Positions 17,901 to 28,761 are shown, counted from the stretch's first letter. The stretch: DNA of 43,111 nt from Vicingaceae bacterium (GCA_019429185.1 JAHYJH010000015.1:1-43111); one strand, 5' to 3'. A program made the numbers and translations. Notes: generated by a model not told the origin, from the letters alone.

Positions 17901-20006
17901 ATGGCAAGAGATCTTAAATTTACTAGAAATATTGGAATTGCAGCACATATTGATGCTGGAAAAACAACTACAACAGAACGTATTCTTTTTTACGGAGGCG
18001 TTAGTCACAAAATTGGAGAAGTTCATGATGGAGCTGCTACTATGGATTGGATGGAGCAAGAGCAAGAAAGAGGGATTACAATTACTTCAGCGGCAACAAC
18101 ATTAACTTGGCCTTATAGAGGACAAGATTATCATGTGAATATTATTGATACTCCTGGTCACGTTGATTTTACTGTAGAAGTAAACCGTTCATTAAGAGTT
18201 TTGGATGGATTAGTATTTTTATTTAGTGCTGTTGATGGTGTAGAGCCACAATCTGAAACTAATTGGAGATTAGCAAATAACTATAATGTGCCAAGAATTG
18301 GTTTTGTAAACAAAATGGATAGATCAGGAGCTGACTTTCTTAATGTTTGTAAGCAAGTTAGAGAAATGTTAGGAAGTCATGCGTTGCCATTACAACTAAA
18401 CATAGGTGCAGAGGATGATTTTAAAGGTGTTGTTGACTTAATTAATTTCAAAGGAATTACTTGGAATGAAGAAGATCAAGGAATGACATTTCAGGAAATA
18501 GATATTCCAGCTGATATTGTTGATGAAGCTAGAGAATTAAGAGGAAAATTATTAGAGGCAGTTGCCGAATTTGATGAAACCTTAATGGAAAAATATTTTA
18601 AAGATGAAAATTCTTTAACAGAAAGAGAAATATTAGACGCATTAAGACAAGCTACAATTGCTGGAAAAGTAGTTCCGATGATGTGTGGTTCCGCTTTTAA
18701 AAACAAAGGCGTTCAAGCCATGCTTGATATGGTAATGGAAATTCTTCCATCTCCAATGGATCAAGAAGCAATAGTAGGAATTAATCCTGATACAGATGCA
18801 GAAGAAAAAAGAAAACCTTCTGTTAATGAACCTTTTGCTGCACTAGCATTTAAAATTGCTACCGATCCATTTGTAGGAAGATTATGTTTTACTAGAGCTT
18901 ATTCAGGAAAACTAAATTCAGGTTCTTATGTGCTGAACACTCGAACAGGGAATAAAGAAAGAATTTCAAGAATTTTTCAAATGCATGCCAATAAACAAAA
19001 TCAAATTGATTGCCTAATGGCTGGAGATATTGCTGCTGTTATTGGATTTAAAGATATTAAAACAGGAGATACACTATGTGATGAAAAACATCCAATAGTA
19101 TTAGAATCTATGGTTTTCCCAGAACCTGTAATTGGAATCGCAATTGAACCCAAAACACAAGCCGATGTTGATAAAATGGGAATGGCATTATCTAAACTGT
19201 CAGAAGAAGATCCTACGTTAACTATTCATACTGATGAAGATTCAGGACAAACAGTTTTAAGTGGTATGGGTGAGTTGCATTTAGAGATTATTTTAGATAG
19301 ATTAAAAAGAGAGTTTAAAGTTGAATGTAACCAAGGTCAACCACAAGTTGCTTACAAAGAAACAATAACAGGGTCTGTTAATCATAGAGAAGTTTATAAA
19401 AAACAATCAGGTGGTAGAGGTAAATTTGCCGATATTGTATTCACAATTTCTGCTCAAGATGATAAAGAAAAAATAGGATTAGAGTTCGTAAATGAAGTTA
19501 AAGGTGGTAATATTCCTAGAGAATTCATTCCTTCAGTAGAAAAAGGATTTAAAGAAGCAATGAAAGCAGGAGTATTAGCTGGTTATCCAGTAGATAGCTT
19601 AAAAGTTGTGCTTACAGACGGTTCGTTTCACGCAGTTGATTCCGATGCACTTTCTTTTGAAGTTGCAGCTAAAATGGCTTACAGAAATTCTATGCCAAAA
19701 GCAAACCCAATTTTATTAGAACCAATAATGAAATTAGAGGTTGTAACTCCAGAAGAAAATATGGGAGATATCGTTGGTGATTTAAATAGAAGAAGAGGAC
19801 AAATAGATGGAATGGATGATAGAGCAGGAGCTAAAATTGTAAAAGCAAAAGTGCCATTGTCTGAAATGTTTGGATATGTTACTTCATTAAGAACAATGTC
19901 TTCAGGTAGAGCAACTTCAACAATGGAATTTTCACATTTTGAACCTTGCCCTAAAAACATAGCAGACGATGTTATTGCAAAAGCAAAAGGAAAAGTAGAA
20001 GCATAA
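17901..20006 (+). CDS. fusA: Translation elongation factor G
   Basis: A GTPase of 701 residues that drives translocation of tRNA and mRNA and, with RRF, ribosome recycling. The G domain shows G1 [12 protein letters not shown], switch region [13 protein letters not shown]3 DTPGHVDFT and G4 NKMDR. Domain IV and V segments follow ([38 protein letters not shown]). Length and motifs fit a standard housekeeping EF-G. tuf does not follow here, unlike the enterobacterial str operon; rpsJ comes directly, 23 bp later. Confidence 0.98.
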   Translation: MARDLKFTRNIGIAAHIDAGKTTTTERILFYGGVSHKIGEVHDGAATMDWMEQEQERGITITSAATTLTWPYRGQDYHVNIIDTPGHVDFTVEVNRSLRVLDGLVFLFSAVDGVEPQSETNWRLANNYNVPRIGFVNKMDRSGADFLNVCKQVREMLGSHALPLQLNIGAEDDFKGVVDLINFKGITWNEEDQGMTFQEIDIPADIVDEARELRGKLLEAVAEFDETLMEKYFKDENSLTEREILDALRQATIAGKVVPMMCGSAFKNKGVQAMLDMVMEILPSPMDQEAIVGINPDTDAEEKRKPSVNEPFAALAFKIATDPFVGRLCFTRAYSGKLNSGSYVLNTRTGNKERISRIFQMHANKQNQIDCLMAGDIAAVIGFKDIKTGDTLCDEKHPIVLESMVFPEPVIGIAIEPKTQADVDKMGMALSKLSEEDPTLTIHTDEDSGQTVLSGMGELHLEIILDRLKREFKVECNQGQPQVAYKETITGSVNHREVYKKQSGGRGKFADIVFTISAQDDKEKIGLEFVNEVKGGNIPREFIPSVEKGFKEAMKAGVLAGYPVDSLKVVLTDGSFHAVDSDALSFEVAAKMAYRNSMPKANPILLEPIMKLEVVTPEENMGDIVGDLNRRRGQIDGMDDRAGAKIVKAKVPLSEMFGYVTSLRTMSSGRATSTMEFSHFEPCPKNIADDVIAKAKGKVEA

Positions 20007-20029
20007 TAATTTTTTTTATATACAACAGA

Positions 20030-20335
20030 ATGAGCCAAAAAATTAGAATAAAACTTAAATCTTATGATTTTAATTTAGTAGATAGATCTGCTGAGAAAAT
20101 TGTAAAAACTGTGAAATCAACAGGAGCTATTGTTAGTGGTCCTATTCCATTACCAACTCACAAAAGAATTTTTACAGTATTAAAATCACCTCACGTTAAC
20201 AAAAAAGCAAGAGAACAATTTCAATTATGTTCTTATAAAAGACTAATTGATATTTATAGTTCTTCTTCAAAAACTGTTGATTCATTGATGAAATTAGAAT
20301 TACCTAGTGGAGTTGATGTTGAGATTAAAGTATAA
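20030..20335 (+). CDS. rpsJ: 30S ribosomal protein S10
   Basis: Head protein of the small subunit, 101 residues, and the first S10-operon gene, here fused to the str group. The long loop ([25 protein letters not shown]) that reaches into the 16S core and binds NusG/NusB in other bacteria is present. It starts [13 protein letters not shown]. No promoter is seen in the 23-bp gap from fusA, so it should be read from the rpsL promoter. Confidence 0.98.
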   Translation: MSQKIRIKLKSYDFNLVDRSAEKIVKTVKSTGAIVSGPIPLPTHKRIFTVLKSPHVNKKAREQFQLCSYKRLIDIYSSSSKTVDSLMKLELPSGVDVEIKV

Positions 20336-20385
20336 GTACTTTTTGAAAGTTAGAAAATAAATTAATAATAATAAAAATAAACAAA

Positions 20386-21000
20386 ATGCCAGGATTGATA
20401 GGGAAAAAAATAGGTATGACTAGCGTTTACAGTGCCGAGGGTAAAAATATACCATGCACAATTATTGAAGCTGGTCCTTGTGTGGTAACACAAGTCAAAA
20501 AGGTAGATACCGATGGCTATGAAGCTGTACAATTAGCTTATGGAGAGCGTAAAGAAAAAAATACGCCTAAAGCTATGCAAGGACACTTCAAGAAATCAAA
20601 CACTACACCAAAAAGAAAACTCGTTGAATTTGACGGTTTTAATGAAGCAAAATTAGGAGATGAAATTTTAGTAGATATTTTTGAAGCTGGAGAATGGGTT
20701 GATGTTGTGGGAACTTCTAAAGGAAAAGGATTTCAAGGAGTAGTTAAAAGACATGGTTTTGCAGGAGTTGGTCAATCTACACATGGGCAACATAACAGAT
20801 TGAGAGCTCCTGGTTCTATTGGAGCAGGATCTACACCTTCAAAAGTTGTTAAAGGAATGCGAATGGCAGGAAGAATGGGTGGAGAAAGAGTTAAACAAAC
20901 CAATCTTCAAGTTGTTAAAGTATATAACGAAAAGAATTTAATAGTAGTAAAAGGTTCTATACCTGGTGCTAAAGGTTCATTTGTATTAATTGAAAAATAA
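20386..21000 (+). CDS. rplC: 50S ribosomal protein L3
   Basis: Early-assembly protein of the large subunit whose loop approaches the peptidyl-transferase centre. It has 204 residues, starting [14 protein letters not shown]. The conserved loop [24 protein letters not shown] is present and contains the glutamine that PrmB methylates in other bacteria. It lies 50 bp after rpsJ and 13 bp before rplD. Confidence 0.97.
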   Translation: MPGLIGKKIGMTSVYSAEGKNIPCTIIEAGPCVVTQVKKVDTDGYEAVQLAYGERKEKNTPKAMQGHFKKSNTTPKRKLVEFDGFNEAKLGDEILVDIFEAGEWVDVVGTSKGKGFQGVVKRHGFAGVGQSTHGQHNRLRAPGSIGAGSTPSKVVKGMRMAGRMGGERVKQTNLQVVKVYNEKNLIVVKGSIPGAKGSFVLIEK

Positions 21001-21002
21001 AT

Positions 21003-21007
21003 AGGAG
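21003..21007 (+). promoter_or_regulatory. Shine-Dalgarno AGGAG before rplD
   Basis: AGGAG ends 6 nt before the rplD ATG at 21014. It is notable because most genes in this cluster have none. Confidence 0.6.
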
Positions 21008-21013
21008 ACCAAC

Positions 21014-21643
21014 ATGGAACTAGTAATTAAAAACATATCTGGAAAAGATACAAAGAAAAAAGCTTCATTAGATGAAACTGTTTTCGCAATAGAGCCAAAT
21101 GATCATGCTATTTATTTAGATGTTAAACAACATTTGGCAAATAAAAGACAAGGAACTCACAAATCGAAAGAAAGAGGAGAGGTAAAAGGTAGTACTCGTA
21201 AAATAAAAAAACAAAAAGGAACAGGAACTGCTCGTGCTGGGAATATCAGAAATCCATTATTTAAAGGTGGTGGAAGAGTTTTTGGACCAAGACCTAGAGA
21301 TTATGAGTTCAAATTAAATATTAAACAAAAAAGATTAGCAAGAAAATCTGCACTTAGTTATAAAATTAAAGAAGGTGTCGTTTCAATTGTAGAAGATTTT
21401 ACTTTTGATGCACCTAAAACTAAGCAATACACCGATTTTCTTACAAACTTTGATAGTTTGAATAAAAAATCTTTGTTAATTATACCAGAGTCAAATAAAA
21501 ATGTATATTTGTCATCCCGTAATTTGCAAGGAGTGAAAGTTGTAATGGCTTCAGAAATAAACACTTATGATTTAATGAACGCTAAAAGCGTTATTATTTC
21601 AGAGGGTTCAATAAGCAAAATTGAAGGAATATTAAGAAATTAA
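21014..21643 (+). CDS. rplD: 50S ribosomal protein L4
   Basis: Large-subunit protein lining the exit tunnel, 209 residues. The extended tunnel loop is visible ([19 protein letters not shown], then [13 protein letters not shown]). In enterobacteria L4 represses its own operon, but no such leader structure is visible here. It is one of the few genes in the cluster with a clear Shine-Dalgarno site. The stop is 1 nt before the rplW start, so translation is probably coupled. Confidence 0.97.
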   Translation: MELVIKNISGKDTKKKASLDETVFAIEPNDHAIYLDVKQHLANKRQGTHKSKERGEVKGSTRKIKKQKGTGTARAGNIRNPLFKGGGRVFGPRPRDYEFKLNIKQKRLARKSALSYKIKEGVVSIVEDFTFDAPKTKQYTDFLTNFDSLNKKSLLIIPESNKNVYLSSRNLQGVKVVMASEINTYDLMNAKSVIISEGSISKIEGILRN

Positions 21644-21644
21644 G

Positions 21645-21938
21645 ATGATGGAAATTATAATAAAACCAGTTGTAACTGAAAAAATGACTGCTCAAAGCGA
21701 GAAGTTTAATCGTTACGCTTTTGTGGTAGATCAAAGAGCTAATAAGATTCAGATTAAAAATGCAGTAAAGGATATGTATAATGTTATAGTAGATAATGTT
21801 AATACCATGAATTATGCTGGGAAATCTAAATCAAAATTTACCAAAGCAGGTTTGATATCAGGGAAAACGAATAGATATAAAAAAGCAATAGTTACATTAT
21901 CAGAGGGAGAAACAATTGACTTCTATAGTAACATTTAA
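21645..21938 (+). CDS. rplW: 50S ribosomal protein L23
   Basis: Protein at the tunnel exit, the docking site for trigger factor and SRP, with 97 residues. It shows KPVVTEKMT near the N-terminus and the loop [14 protein letters not shown]. The start is ATGATG; the second ATG (21648) is equally plausible. It lies 1 nt behind rplD, and 65 bp separate it from rplB, the only longish gap in this part. Confidence 0.96.
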   Translation: MMEIIIKPVVTEKMTAQSEKFNRYAFVVDQRANKIQIKNAVKDMYNVIVDNVNTMNYAGKSKSKFTKAGLISGKTNRYKKAIVTLSEGETIDFYSNI

Positions 21939-22003
21939 TTTTTATATATAAATATAGTATTAATTATACGGGGGAACATAACCCTCTAAAGAGACAAACA
22001 AAA

Positions 22004-22828
22004 ATGGCATTAAGAAAATTAAAGCCCACTTCACCAGGGCAAAGACATAAAATTGCTAATACTTTTTCTGAGATTACAACTAGTACTCCTGAAAAGTCAT
22101 TAATTTCTGGTAAATCAAAATCAGGTGGTAGAAATAACACAGGTAAGATGACCATGCGTTATATTGGTGGTGGTCACAAACAGAAGTTAAGAGATATCGA
22201 TTTTAGAAGAGAAAAAGATGGCATACCAGGTGTTGTTAAATCAATAGAATACGATCCAACAAGAACAGCAAGAATTGCATTGGTTTACTATAAAGATGGA
22301 GAAAAACGTTATATTATAGCTCCAAATGGAATTCAAGTTGGACAAGAAATAGAATCTGGTAAAAAAGCTGCTCCAGAAGTTGGTAATGCTTTATTTTTAT
22401 CCGATATTCCATTAGGAACAGTAATCCATAACATCGAATTAAGACCAAATCAAGGAGCAAAATTAGCTCGTAGTGCAGGTTCTTATGCTCAATTAACAGC
22501 AAAAGACGGTAAGTTTGTAGTTGTGAAATTGCCATCAGGAGAAACTAGATTAATTCTGGCAACTTGTAAAGCTACTATAGGAACTGTATCAAATTCCGAA
22601 CACATGCTAGAGCGTTCTGGTAAAGCTGGAAAAAGCAGGTGGTTAGGAAGAAGACCTAGAGTTAGAGGTGTTGTTATGAATCCAGTAGATCACCCAATGG
22701 GCGGTGGTGAAGGAAAAAATTCTGGAGGTCATCCAAGATCAAGAAATGGAATTCCAGCTAAAGGATATAAAACAAGAGCACCAAAAAATCAATCAAGTCA
22801 ATATATCATAGAAGGTAGAAAGAAATAA
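22004..22828 (+). CDS. rplB: 50S ribosomal protein L2
   Basis: One of the largest and most conserved large-subunit proteins, close to the peptidyl-transferase centre and needed for subunit association. It has 274 residues. The segments [19 protein letters not shown] and [20 protein letters not shown] are intact, including the conserved histidine in VDHP. The upstream 65 bp contain GGGGG and CCCTC runs that could pair weakly but show no clear regulatory fold. Confidence 0.98.
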   Translation: MALRKLKPTSPGQRHKIANTFSEITTSTPEKSLISGKSKSGGRNNTGKMTMRYIGGGHKQKLRDIDFRREKDGIPGVVKSIEYDPTRTARIALVYYKDGEKRYIIAPNGIQVGQEIESGKKAAPEVGNALFLSDIPLGTVIHNIELRPNQGAKLARSAGSYAQLTAKDGKFVVVKLPSGETRLILATCKATIGTVSNSEHMLERSGKAGKSRWLGRRPRVRGVVMNPVDHPMGGGEGKNSGGHPRSRNGIPAKGYKTRAPKNQSSQYIIEGRKK

Positions 22829-22838
22829 TAGATAAAAT

Positions 22839-23120
22839 ATGAGTCGTTCATTAAAAAAACCTCCGTTTGTTCATTATAAGTTACAACAAAGAGTTGACTT
22901 ATCTCAACAATCAGGAAAGAAAACAGTAATAAAAACTTGGTCTAGAGCATCAATGATAACTCCTGATTTTGTTGGATTAACCATAGCTGTGCATAATGGA
23001 AATAAATTTATTCCAGTATATGTAACAGAAAATATGGTAGGACATAAATTAGGTGAGTTTTCTCCAACTAGAAATTTTAGAGGGCATGCTGGTAACAAAA
23101 AAGACAAAGGAAAAAGATAA
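22839..23120 (+). CDS. rpsS: 30S ribosomal protein S19
   Basis: Small-subunit head protein that pairs with S13 next to the A-site tRNA. It has 93 residues, starting [15 protein letters not shown]. The motifs [16 protein letters not shown] and [16 protein letters not shown] are present. The gaps are tight: 10 bp after rplB and 12 bp before rplV. Confidence 0.97.
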   Translation: MSRSLKKPPFVHYKLQQRVDLSQQSGKKTVIKTWSRASMITPDFVGLTIAVHNGNKFIPVYVTENMVGHKLGEFSPTRNFRGHAGNKKDKGKR

Positions 23121-23132
23121 AATTACAAAGCC

Positions 23133-23528
23133 ATGGGTGTAAGAAAAAAAAATAGGTCAGAGCAAAATAAAGAAGCAAAAAAAACAATAAGTTTTGCTAA
23201 ATTAAATAATTGCCCTACATCTCCTCGAAAGATGAGAAAAGTTACTGATTTGATAAAAGGTCAGGATGTTTTTAAAGCTTTAGGGATTTTACAATTTAGT
23301 CCTCAAGATGCTGCAAAGCGTGTAGAAAAATTATTAAAATCTGCAATAGCTAATTGGGAGGCTAAAAATGAAGGTTCTAGACCTGAAGAAAGCAATTTGA
23401 TTGTTAAAGAGATTCAAGTTGATAGTGCTCGAATGTTAAAACGTATTCAGCCAGCACCACAAGGTAGAGCTCACAGAGTTAGAAAAAGATCAAATCATGT
23501 TACACTAATAGTTGATAGTTTAAAATAA
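23133..23528 (+). CDS. rplV: 50S ribosomal protein L22
   Basis: Large-subunit protein whose beta-hairpin forms the tunnel constriction with L4. It has 131 residues, about 15 to 20 longer than the E. coli protein because of a basic N-terminal stretch ([18 protein letters not shown]). The hairpin segment [24 protein letters not shown] is normal, without the deletions linked to macrolide resistance. It lies 5 bp before rpsC. Confidence 0.96.
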   Translation: MGVRKKNRSEQNKEAKKTISFAKLNNCPTSPRKMRKVTDLIKGQDVFKALGILQFSPQDAAKRVEKLLKSAIANWEAKNEGSRPEESNLIVKEIQVDSARMLKRIQPAPQGRAHRVRKRSNHVTLIVDSLK

Positions 23529-23533
23529 TATAA

Positions 23534-24271
23534 ATGGGACAAAAAGTAAATCCAATTTCAAACAGATTAGGAATCATTAAAGGATGGGATTCTAATTGGT
23601 ATGGCGGAAGAAATTATGCCGATAAAATAGTTGAAGATTTTAAAATTAGAGCGTATTTGATGGCTCGTTTGCAAAAGGCAAGTATATCAAAAATTATCAT
23701 TGAAAGAACACTAAAACTTGTAACGGTAACTATTAACACATCTAGACCAGGAATTATTATCGGCAAAGGTGGTCAAGAAGTTGACAAACTTAGAGAAGAG
23801 TTAAAAAAGATAACAAATAAAGATATTCAAATTAATATTTTTGAAATAAAAAGACCTGAGTTAGACGCAAAATTAGTAGCTGATAATATAGCAAGACAAA
23901 TTGAAGGAAGAGTTTCTTTTAGACGAGCAGTAAAAATGTCAATTGCTTCAACAATGAGAATGGGTGCAGAAGGAATAAAAGTATTGGTTTCTGGTCGTTT
24001 AGGTGGAGCAGAGATGGCTCGTTCCGAAGGTTATAAAGAAGGAAGAACACCATTACATACGTTTAGAGCTGATATTGATTATGCTTTAACTGAAGCACAT
24101 ACAACTTATGGAAGATTGGGTGTTAAAGTTTGGATTTGTAAAGGAGAAGTTTATGGTAAAAGAGATTTATCGCCTAATATTGGTTTAGATAAAGGAAAAC
24201 AACAAAGAAAATCAGGTGGGGGAGATAGACCAAAAAGAGCAAGAGGCGGCAACGATAATAAACGAAAATAA
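23534..24271 (+). CDS. rpsC: 30S ribosomal protein S3
   Basis: Small-subunit protein at the mRNA entry tunnel with helicase-related contacts. It has 245 residues, starting [13 protein letters not shown]. The KH domain GxxG loop is seen as [13 protein letters not shown]. The C-terminal domain has [19 protein letters not shown] basic, low-complexity tail ([23 protein letters not shown]) extends beyond the folded core. 61 bp with a small stem (GAGCT/AGCTC at 24283-24296) separate it from rplP. Confidence 0.97.
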   Translation: MGQKVNPISNRLGIIKGWDSNWYGGRNYADKIVEDFKIRAYLMARLQKASISKIIIERTLKLVTVTINTSRPGIIIGKGGQEVDKLREELKKITNKDIQINIFEIKRPELDAKLVADNIARQIEGRVSFRRAVKMSIASTMRMGAEGIKVLVSGRLGGAEMARSEGYKEGRTPLHTFRADIDYALTEAHTTYGRLGVKVWICKGEVYGKRDLSPNIGLDKGKQQRKSGGGDRPKRARGGNDNKRK

Positions 24272-24332
24272 AAAATAGAACCGAGCTTGCGAGCTCAATG
24301 AAGTTAATTTAAGAAGATTAAATAGATATACC

Positions 24333-24752
24333 ATGTTACAACCAAAAAAGACGAAGTATAGAAAAATGCAAAAAGGACACATGAAGGGTAATTCTCAAAG
24401 AGGCTCCCAGATTGCGTTTGGATCATTTGCTATAAAATCGTTAGAAGAGTGTTGGATGACAGCACGTCAGATAGAAGCAGCAAGGATTGCCGTTACTAGA
24501 TATATGAAAAGAGAAGGTCAAATTTGGATACGCGTATTTCCAGATAAACCAGTAACTAAAAAGCCAGCAGAGGTAAGGATGGGAAAAGGTAAGGGAGCAC
24601 CTGAATTATGGGTAGCAACTGTTAGACCTGGTAAAATTATTTTTGAAGCAGATGGAGTTCCTTTAGAAATAGCAAAAGAAGCGTTAAGATTAGCTGCACA
24701 AAAATTGCCCATTAAAACTAAATTTATGGTTAGAAGAGATTATACTGAATAA
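24333..24752 (+). CDS. rplP: 50S ribosomal protein L16
   Basis: Large-subunit protein at the A-site/tRNA elbow, required late in 50S maturation. It has 139 residues, starting [15 protein letters not shown]. The conserved [29 protein letters not shown] and [13 protein letters not shown] are present; the latter is the segment whose arginine is hydroxylated in E. coli. It is followed closely by rpmC. Confidence 0.97.
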   Translation: MLQPKKTKYRKMQKGHMKGNSQRGSQIAFGSFAIKSLEECWMTARQIEAARIAVTRYMKREGQIWIRVFPDKPVTKKPAEVRMGKGKGAPELWVATVRPGKIIFEADGVPLEIAKEALRLAAQKLPIKTKFMVRRDYTE

Positions 24753-24764
24753 CCAAAAACAAGA

Positions 24765-24965
24765 ATGAACATGAAACAAATAGATATAAAAGATCTTTCA
24801 CAGGATGATTTGAATGAAAAATTCCAAGAGCAAAAAACTACATTAACACGTATAAAATTGGCTCATGCAGTATCTCCTCTTGAAAATCCTTCTCAAATAA
24901 AACAAGTGAGAAGAACAGTTGCTAGATTAAACACTGAATTAAGAAAACGTGCAAAGCTATCGTAA
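24765..24965 (+). CDS. rpmC: 50S ribosomal protein L29
   Basis: Small helical protein near the tunnel exit, 66 residues. Helices KDLSQDDLNEKFQEQ and KQVRRTVARLNTELRKR fit the family. The start is uncertain: ATGAACATGAAACAA offers 24765 and 24771, and the second gives the more usual MKQ N-terminus. It lies 12 bp after rplP and 9 bp before rpsQ. Confidence 0.95.
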   Translation: MNMKQIDIKDLSQDDLNEKFQEQKTTLTRIKLAHAVSPLENPSQIKQVRRTVARLNTELRKRAKLS

Positions 24966-24974
24966 TAATAAATA

Positions 24975-25235
24975 ATGATGGAAAATAGAAATTTAAGAAA
25001 AGAAAGAATAGGTTTAGTTGTTAGTAATAAAATGGAAAAATCCATTGTTATTACTGTTGAACGAAAAGTAAAACATCCGATTTACGGAAAATTCGTTAAA
25101 AAATCGACTAAATTTATGGCTCATGACGAAAAAAATGACTGTAACATAGGAGATACAGTTAAAATTATGGAAACAAAGCCATTAAGTAAAAATAAATGTT
25201 GGAGATTAGTAGAAATACTAGAAAGAGCTAAATAA
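24975..25235 (+). CDS. rpsQ: 30S ribosomal protein S17
   Basis: Primary 16S-binding protein with an OB fold, 86 residues. It shows [38 protein letters not shown] and the C-terminal [18 protein letters not shown], all characteristic. It starts with ATGATG, so the second ATG is possible. Its stop is 1 nt before the rplN ATG. Confidence 0.97.
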   Translation: MMENRNLRKERIGLVVSNKMEKSIVITVERKVKHPIYGKFVKKSTKFMAHDEKNDCNIGDTVKIMETKPLSKNKCWRLVEILERAK

Positions 25236-25236
25236 T

Positions 25237-25605
25237 ATGATACAAGCAGAATCAAGATTAAAAATAGCTGATAACAGCGGTGCCAAAGAAGTTTTATGTA
25301 TTAAAGTTTTAGGTGGCTCAAAAAGAAGATATGCATCTATTGGTGATGTAATTGTTGTTTCAGTGAAACACGCCTTACCGTCAGGTAATGTTAAAAAAGG
25401 TGCAGTTCATAAAGCTGTGATTGTTAGAACTAGTAAAGAAATTAGACGAATGGATGGTTCTTATATCAGATTTGATGATAATGCAGCCGTAATTCTAAAT
25501 GATGCTGGTGAAATGAGAGGAACACGTATCTTCGGACCAGTGGCTAGAGAATTAAGAGAAAAATCTTTTATGAAAATAGTTTCTCTTGCACCAGAAGTAT
25601 TATAA
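25237..25605 (+). CDS. rplN: 50S ribosomal protein L14
   Basis: Large-subunit interface protein forming bridge B8 and the docking surface of the silencing factor RsfS. It has 122 residues, starting [19 protein letters not shown]. The conserved [13 protein letters not shown] block near the C-terminus is intact. It lies 1 nt behind rpsQ and 25 bp before rplX. Confidence 0.98.
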   Translation: MIQAESRLKIADNSGAKEVLCIKVLGGSKRRYASIGDVIVVSVKHALPSGNVKKGAVHKAVIVRTSKEIRRMDGSYIRFDDNAAVILNDAGEMRGTRIFGPVARELREKSFMKIVSLAPEVL

Positions 25606-25630
25606 ATTGAAATAATTAGATAGTTAAGTT

Positions 25631-25957
25631 ATGACTAAGTTACACATAAAAAAAGGAGATTCAGTTAAAGTAATTGCTGGAGAATCTAAAGGAGCTGAAG
25701 GTGTTGTGAAAAAGATTTTTACACAAACATCTAGAGTTATAGTAGATGGAGATAAAATTAAAAAAATCTCAAAGCATACAAAACCAAATGCAGCAAATCC
25801 TAATGGAGGTATTGTGAAAGAAGAAGCAACTATCCATATTTCAAATTTAATGGTTGTTGACCCAAAATCTGGAACACCAACTCGAATTGGAAGAAAAAAG
25901 AATGCTGAAGGAAAAAATGTAAGATACGCTAAAAAATCAGGGGAGGTATTATCATGA
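25631..25957 (+). CDS. rplX: 50S ribosomal protein L24
   Basis: Assembly-initiator protein of the large subunit with a KOW motif ([19 protein letters not shown] near the N-terminus). It has 108 residues. [25 protein letters not shown] is typical of the bacterial family. Its last codon overlaps rplE in an ATGA junction (25954-25957), and a Shine-Dalgarno site for rplE lies inside its 3' end. Confidence 0.97.
   Translation: MTKLHIKKGDSVKVIAGESKGAEGVVKKIFTQTSRVIVDGDKIKKISKHTKPNAANPNGGIVKEEATIHISNLMVVDPKSGTPTRIGRKKNAEGKNVRYAKKSGEVLS
25940..25946 (+). promoter_or_regulatory. Shine-Dalgarno GGGGAGG before rplE
   Basis: GGGGAGG ends 7 nt before the rplE ATG, within rplX. It accompanies the 4-nt ATGA overlap, suggesting re-initiation at the junction. 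Confidence 0.6.
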
Positions 25958-26502
25958 GTTATGTACCAAGGTTAAAAAAACAATATAGAGAAGAAATATC
26001 TATCTCTTTAAAAGATAAGTTCGCTTACTCTTCAGTAATGCAAGTGCCTAGACTTGAAAAAATTTGTATTAATCAAGGTGTTGGTGATGCTGTTACAGAC
26101 AAACGATTGGTTGAATCTGCAGTAGAAGAAATGACTAAAATTACTGGTCAAAAAGCAAATCCAACTTATTCTAAAAAGGATATTTCTAATTTCAAACTTA
26201 GAAAAGGAATGCCAATTGGAGCGAAAGTTACACTAAGAGGAGATAAAATGTATGAATTTTTAGATAGATTAATTTCTGTTGCTCTTCCAAGAACTAGAGA
26301 TTTTAGAGGAATTGAAACGAAAGGGTTTGATGGCAGAGGTAATTATACACTTGGAATTAAAGAACAAATTATTTTTCCTGAAATAGACATAGATAAAATT
26401 AAAAATGTGAGTGGAATGGATATTACATTTGTTACTACCGCAAAAACAAACGAAGAAGGAAAAGCATTATTAACAGAATTTGGTTTCCCATTTAAGAAAT
26501 AA
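25954..26502 (+). CDS. rplE: 50S ribosomal protein L5
   Basis: Protein of the central protuberance that binds 5S rRNA and contacts P-site tRNA. It has 182 residues, starting [15 protein letters not shown]. The blocks [32 protein letters not shown] and [20 protein letters not shown] are intact. It overlaps rplX by 4 nt and lies 8 bp before rpsN. Confidence 0.98.
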   Translation: MSYVPRLKKQYREEISISLKDKFAYSSVMQVPRLEKICINQGVGDAVTDKRLVESAVEEMTKITGQKANPTYSKKDISNFKLRKGMPIGAKVTLRGDKMYEFLDRLISVALPRTRDFRGIETKGFDGRGNYTLGIKEQIIFPEIDIDKIKNVSGMDITFVTTAKTNEEGKALLTEFGFPFKK

Positions 26503-26510
26503 TAAAGATT

Positions 26511-26780
26511 ATGGCAAAAGAATCAATGAAAGCTCGTGAAAGAAAACGAGAAGCGATGGTTGAAAAATATGCAGATAAACGTGCAGCACTTAAAGCTGCT
26601 GGCGATTGGGATGCATTACAAAAATTACCAAAAAACTCTTCTAAAGTTAGATTACATAATAGATGTAAATTAACAGGAAGACCTAGAGGTTACATGAGAC
26701 AATTTGGTATTTCAAGGGTAACATTTAGAGAAATGGCTTCAAATGGATTAATTCCAGGAATAACAAAAGCAAGCTGGTAA
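26511..26780 (+). CDS. rpsN: 30S ribosomal protein S14, zinc-independent form
   Basis: Small-subunit head protein, 89 residues. This is the long form without the CxxC...CxxC zinc ribbon: only one cysteine ([15 protein letters not shown]) remains. The conserved C-terminus [27 protein letters not shown] is intact. It is followed by a 77-bp spacer with a Shine-Dalgarno site and a tiny ORF ahead of rpsH. Confidence 0.97.
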   Translation: MAKESMKARERKREAMVEKYADKRAALKAAGDWDALQKLPKNSSKVRLHNRCKLTGRPRGYMRQFGISRVTFREMASNGLIPGITKASW

Positions 26781-26810
26781 TAACAACAAAGAGCTAAAGG
26801 AGTATAACTG

Positions 26811-26852
26811 ATGATTAATCAAAGTGTACTTTTAACAATAATAATAAATTAA
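26811..26852 (+). CDS. Possible 13-residue leader ORF before rpsH
   Basis: ATG at 26811 opens [13 protein letters not shown] and stops at 26850-26852, 5 nt before the rpsH ATG. AAAGGAG at 26796-26802 lies 8 nt upstream of it, a textbook Shine-Dalgarno site in a cluster where these are rare. It is not in frame with rpsH. It could couple or tune rpsH translation, or be chance. Confidence 0.3.
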   Translation: MINQSVLLTIIIN

Positions 26853-26857
26853 ATATA

Positions 26858-27253
26858 ATGACAGATTCAGTAGCAGATTACTTAACAAGAATAAGAAACG
26901 CTGTTAGTGCTAAGCACAAAGTAGTAGATATACCTGCATCAAACTTAAAAAAAGAAATGACAAAAATTTTGTTTGAAAAAGGTTATATTCTAAATTATAA
27001 ATTTGAAGATAATATTGTTCAAGGTAACATAAAAATTGCATTGAAATATCATCCACAAACAAAAATATCAGCTATTTCTAAATTAATTAGAGTAAGTAAA
27101 CCTGGTTTAAGAAAATATGCTAATTCTACAACATTACCAAGAGTAATAAATGGATTAGGTATAGCCATTATTTCAACATCAAAAGGTGTGATGACAGACA
27201 AAGAAGCACGCACAGAAAAAGTTGGTGGAGAAGTTTTATGTTATATATATTAA
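26858..27253 (+). CDS. rpsH: 30S ribosomal protein S8
   Basis: Central-domain assembly protein, 131 residues, starting [16 protein letters not shown]. The C-terminal [26 protein letters not shown] block is typical. In E. coli S8 represses the spc operon by binding its mRNA. Here the spacer just upstream holds an unusual Shine-Dalgarno site and mini-ORF, which may be relevant to control but has not been shown to be. Confidence 0.98.
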   Translation: MTDSVADYLTRIRNAVSAKHKVVDIPASNLKKEMTKILFEKGYILNYKFEDNIVQGNIKIALKYHPQTKISAISKLIRVSKPGLRKYANSTTLPRVINGLGIAIISTSKGVMTDKEARTEKVGGEVLCYIY

Positions 27254-27278
27254 TATATTAAATTAAAGATTAATAATT

Positions 27279-27833
27279 ATGTCAAGAATAGGAAAATCAC
27301 CCATAACTGTTCCTAGTGGAGTTGAAGTTAAAGTGGAAAAAGGTTTAGTTACTGTTAAAGGCACTAAAGGAGAGTTAACACAAGATATTGATACAGCGAT
27401 AACTGTTGAAGTTGAAGGGAGTACTGTTAATGTGTTACGTCATACAGAGCAAAAAGCACATAAAGCAAAACATGGCTTATATAGATCATTAATATCTAAT
27501 ATGATTGAAGGAGTTTCTAATGGGTTTAAAGTACAGCAAGAATTAGTTGGTGTAGGTTATAGAGCAAATGTACAGGGTCAACGATTAGATTTAATGGTTG
27601 GATATTCTCACAATATTATTTTGGAAATTCCAAAAGAAGTGAAAGTATCAACGGAAGCAGAAAGAGGTAAAAATCCAATTATTACATTAGAATCTCATGA
27701 CAAACAATTAATAGGTCATGTGGCTGCAAAAATTCGCTCACTTAGAAAACCAGAGCCTTATAAAGGTAAAGGTATTAAGTTTGTTGGAGAAATATTAAGA
27801 AGAAAAGCTGGAAAATCAGCTGCAAAAAAATAA
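27279..27833 (+). CDS. rplF: 50S ribosomal protein L6
   Basis: Large-subunit protein near the sarcin-ricin loop and factor-binding site, 184 residues, starting MSRIGKSPITVPSGVEV. It has two tandem alpha-beta domains. The signature KIRSLRKPEPYKGKGIKFVGE is present at the C-terminus, with a short basic tail (RRKAGKSAAKK). It is flanked by gaps of 25 and 27 bp. Confidence 0.98.
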   Translation: MSRIGKSPITVPSGVEVKVEKGLVTVKGTKGELTQDIDTAITVEVEGSTVNVLRHTEQKAHKAKHGLYRSLISNMIEGVSNGFKVQQELVGVGYRANVQGQRLDLMVGYSHNIILEIPKEVKVSTEAERGKNPIITLESHDKQLIGHVAAKIRSLRKPEPYKGKGIKFVGEILRRKAGKSAAKK

Positions 27834-27860
27834 TTAAATCAATCATAATAACAAATTGTT

Positions 27861-28214
27861 ATGGCACTAAGTAGAAAAGACAGACGACTAAGAATCAAAA
27901 GAAGGATTAGAAAAGTTGTAAAAGGAACAAACGAACAACCAAGGTTGTCTGTATATAGAAGTAATAAAGAAATTTATGCTCAAATAATTAATGATTTATC
28001 AGGAACAACTTTGGTTGCAGCTTCTTCAAGAGATAAAGATGTTAAAGCAAAAGGGACAAAAGTAGAAGTAGCTACTATCGTTGGTAAAGCTATCGCAGAA
28101 AAAGCAGTGAAAGCAGGAATTACAAATATTGCTTTTGATAGAAATGGTTATTTATATCATGGAAGAGTTAAGGCTTTAGCTGATGCAGCACGTGAAGCAG
28201 GTTTGAAATTCTAA
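27861..28214 (+). CDS. rplR: 50S ribosomal protein L18
   Basis: 5S rRNA-binding protein of the central protuberance, 117 residues. It has an N-terminal basic [19 protein letters not shown] stretch followed by [18 protein letters not shown]. The C-terminal [26 protein letters not shown] is characteristic. It lies 28 bp before rpsE. Confidence 0.98.
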   Translation: MALSRKDRRLRIKRRIRKVVKGTNEQPRLSVYRSNKEIYAQIINDLSGTTLVAASSRDKDVKAKGTKVEVATIVGKAIAEKAVKAGITNIAFDRNGYLYHGRVKALADAAREAGLKF

Positions 28215-28242
28215 TAAGATAGATTTAGATATATAAAATATT

Positions 28243-28761
28243 ATGGCAAAAACAGAAAATAAAATAGTAAGAGCTACGGAAACAGAATTAAAAGACAGAT
28301 TAGTAGCTATTAATAGAGTAACGAAAGTAACTAAAGGGGGTAGAAATTTTAGCTTTTCAGCAATAGTTGTTGTTGGAGATGAAAAAGGTGTTGTTGGACA
28401 TGGATTAGGAAAAGCGAATGAAGTTACTGAAGCAATTACTAAAGGTATTGAGTCTGCAAAAAGAAATTGTATTAGAGTACCTATTATTAATGGTTCTATA
28501 CCTCACGAACAAAATGGTAAATTTGGTGGAGCAAGAGTTTTTATTAGACCTGCAGCACACGGAACTGGAGTAATAGCCGGAGGTGCGATGCGTGCAGTTT
28601 TTGAAAGTGTTGGAATTACTGATGTGTTAGCTAAATCTAAAGGTTCATCAAATCCTCATAATGTGGTAAAAGCCACTTTAGATGCATTGGCTCAATTAAG
28701 AGATGCTTATACTGTTGCAGAACATAGAGGTGTAGATTTGAATACGGTGTTTAACGGATAA
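28243..28761 (+). CDS. rpsE: 30S ribosomal protein S5
   Basis: Small-subunit protein important for decoding accuracy and the target of spectinomycin-resistance changes. It has 172 residues. The dsRBD-like N-terminal region has [25 protein letters not shown]. The C-terminal domain has [23 protein letters not shown] and [20 protein letters not shown] 77-bp spacer with AAACCTC tandem repeats separates it from rpmD. Confidence 0.98.
   Translation: MAKTENKIVRATETELKDRLVAINRVTKVTKGGRNFSFSAIVVVGDEKGVVGHGLGKANEVTEAITKGIESAKRNCIRVPIINGSIPHEQNGKFGGARVFIRPAAHGTGVIAGGAMRAVFESVGITDVLAKSKGSSNPHNVVKATLDALAQLRDAYTVAEHRGVDLNTVFNG

Noticed and set aside
22314-22535. Antisense ORF of 73 residues within rplB, and similar antisense ORFs in fusA, rplD, secY, map and rplQ
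   Set aside because: They are shadows of highly conserved ribosomal or translocation genes without independent signals.
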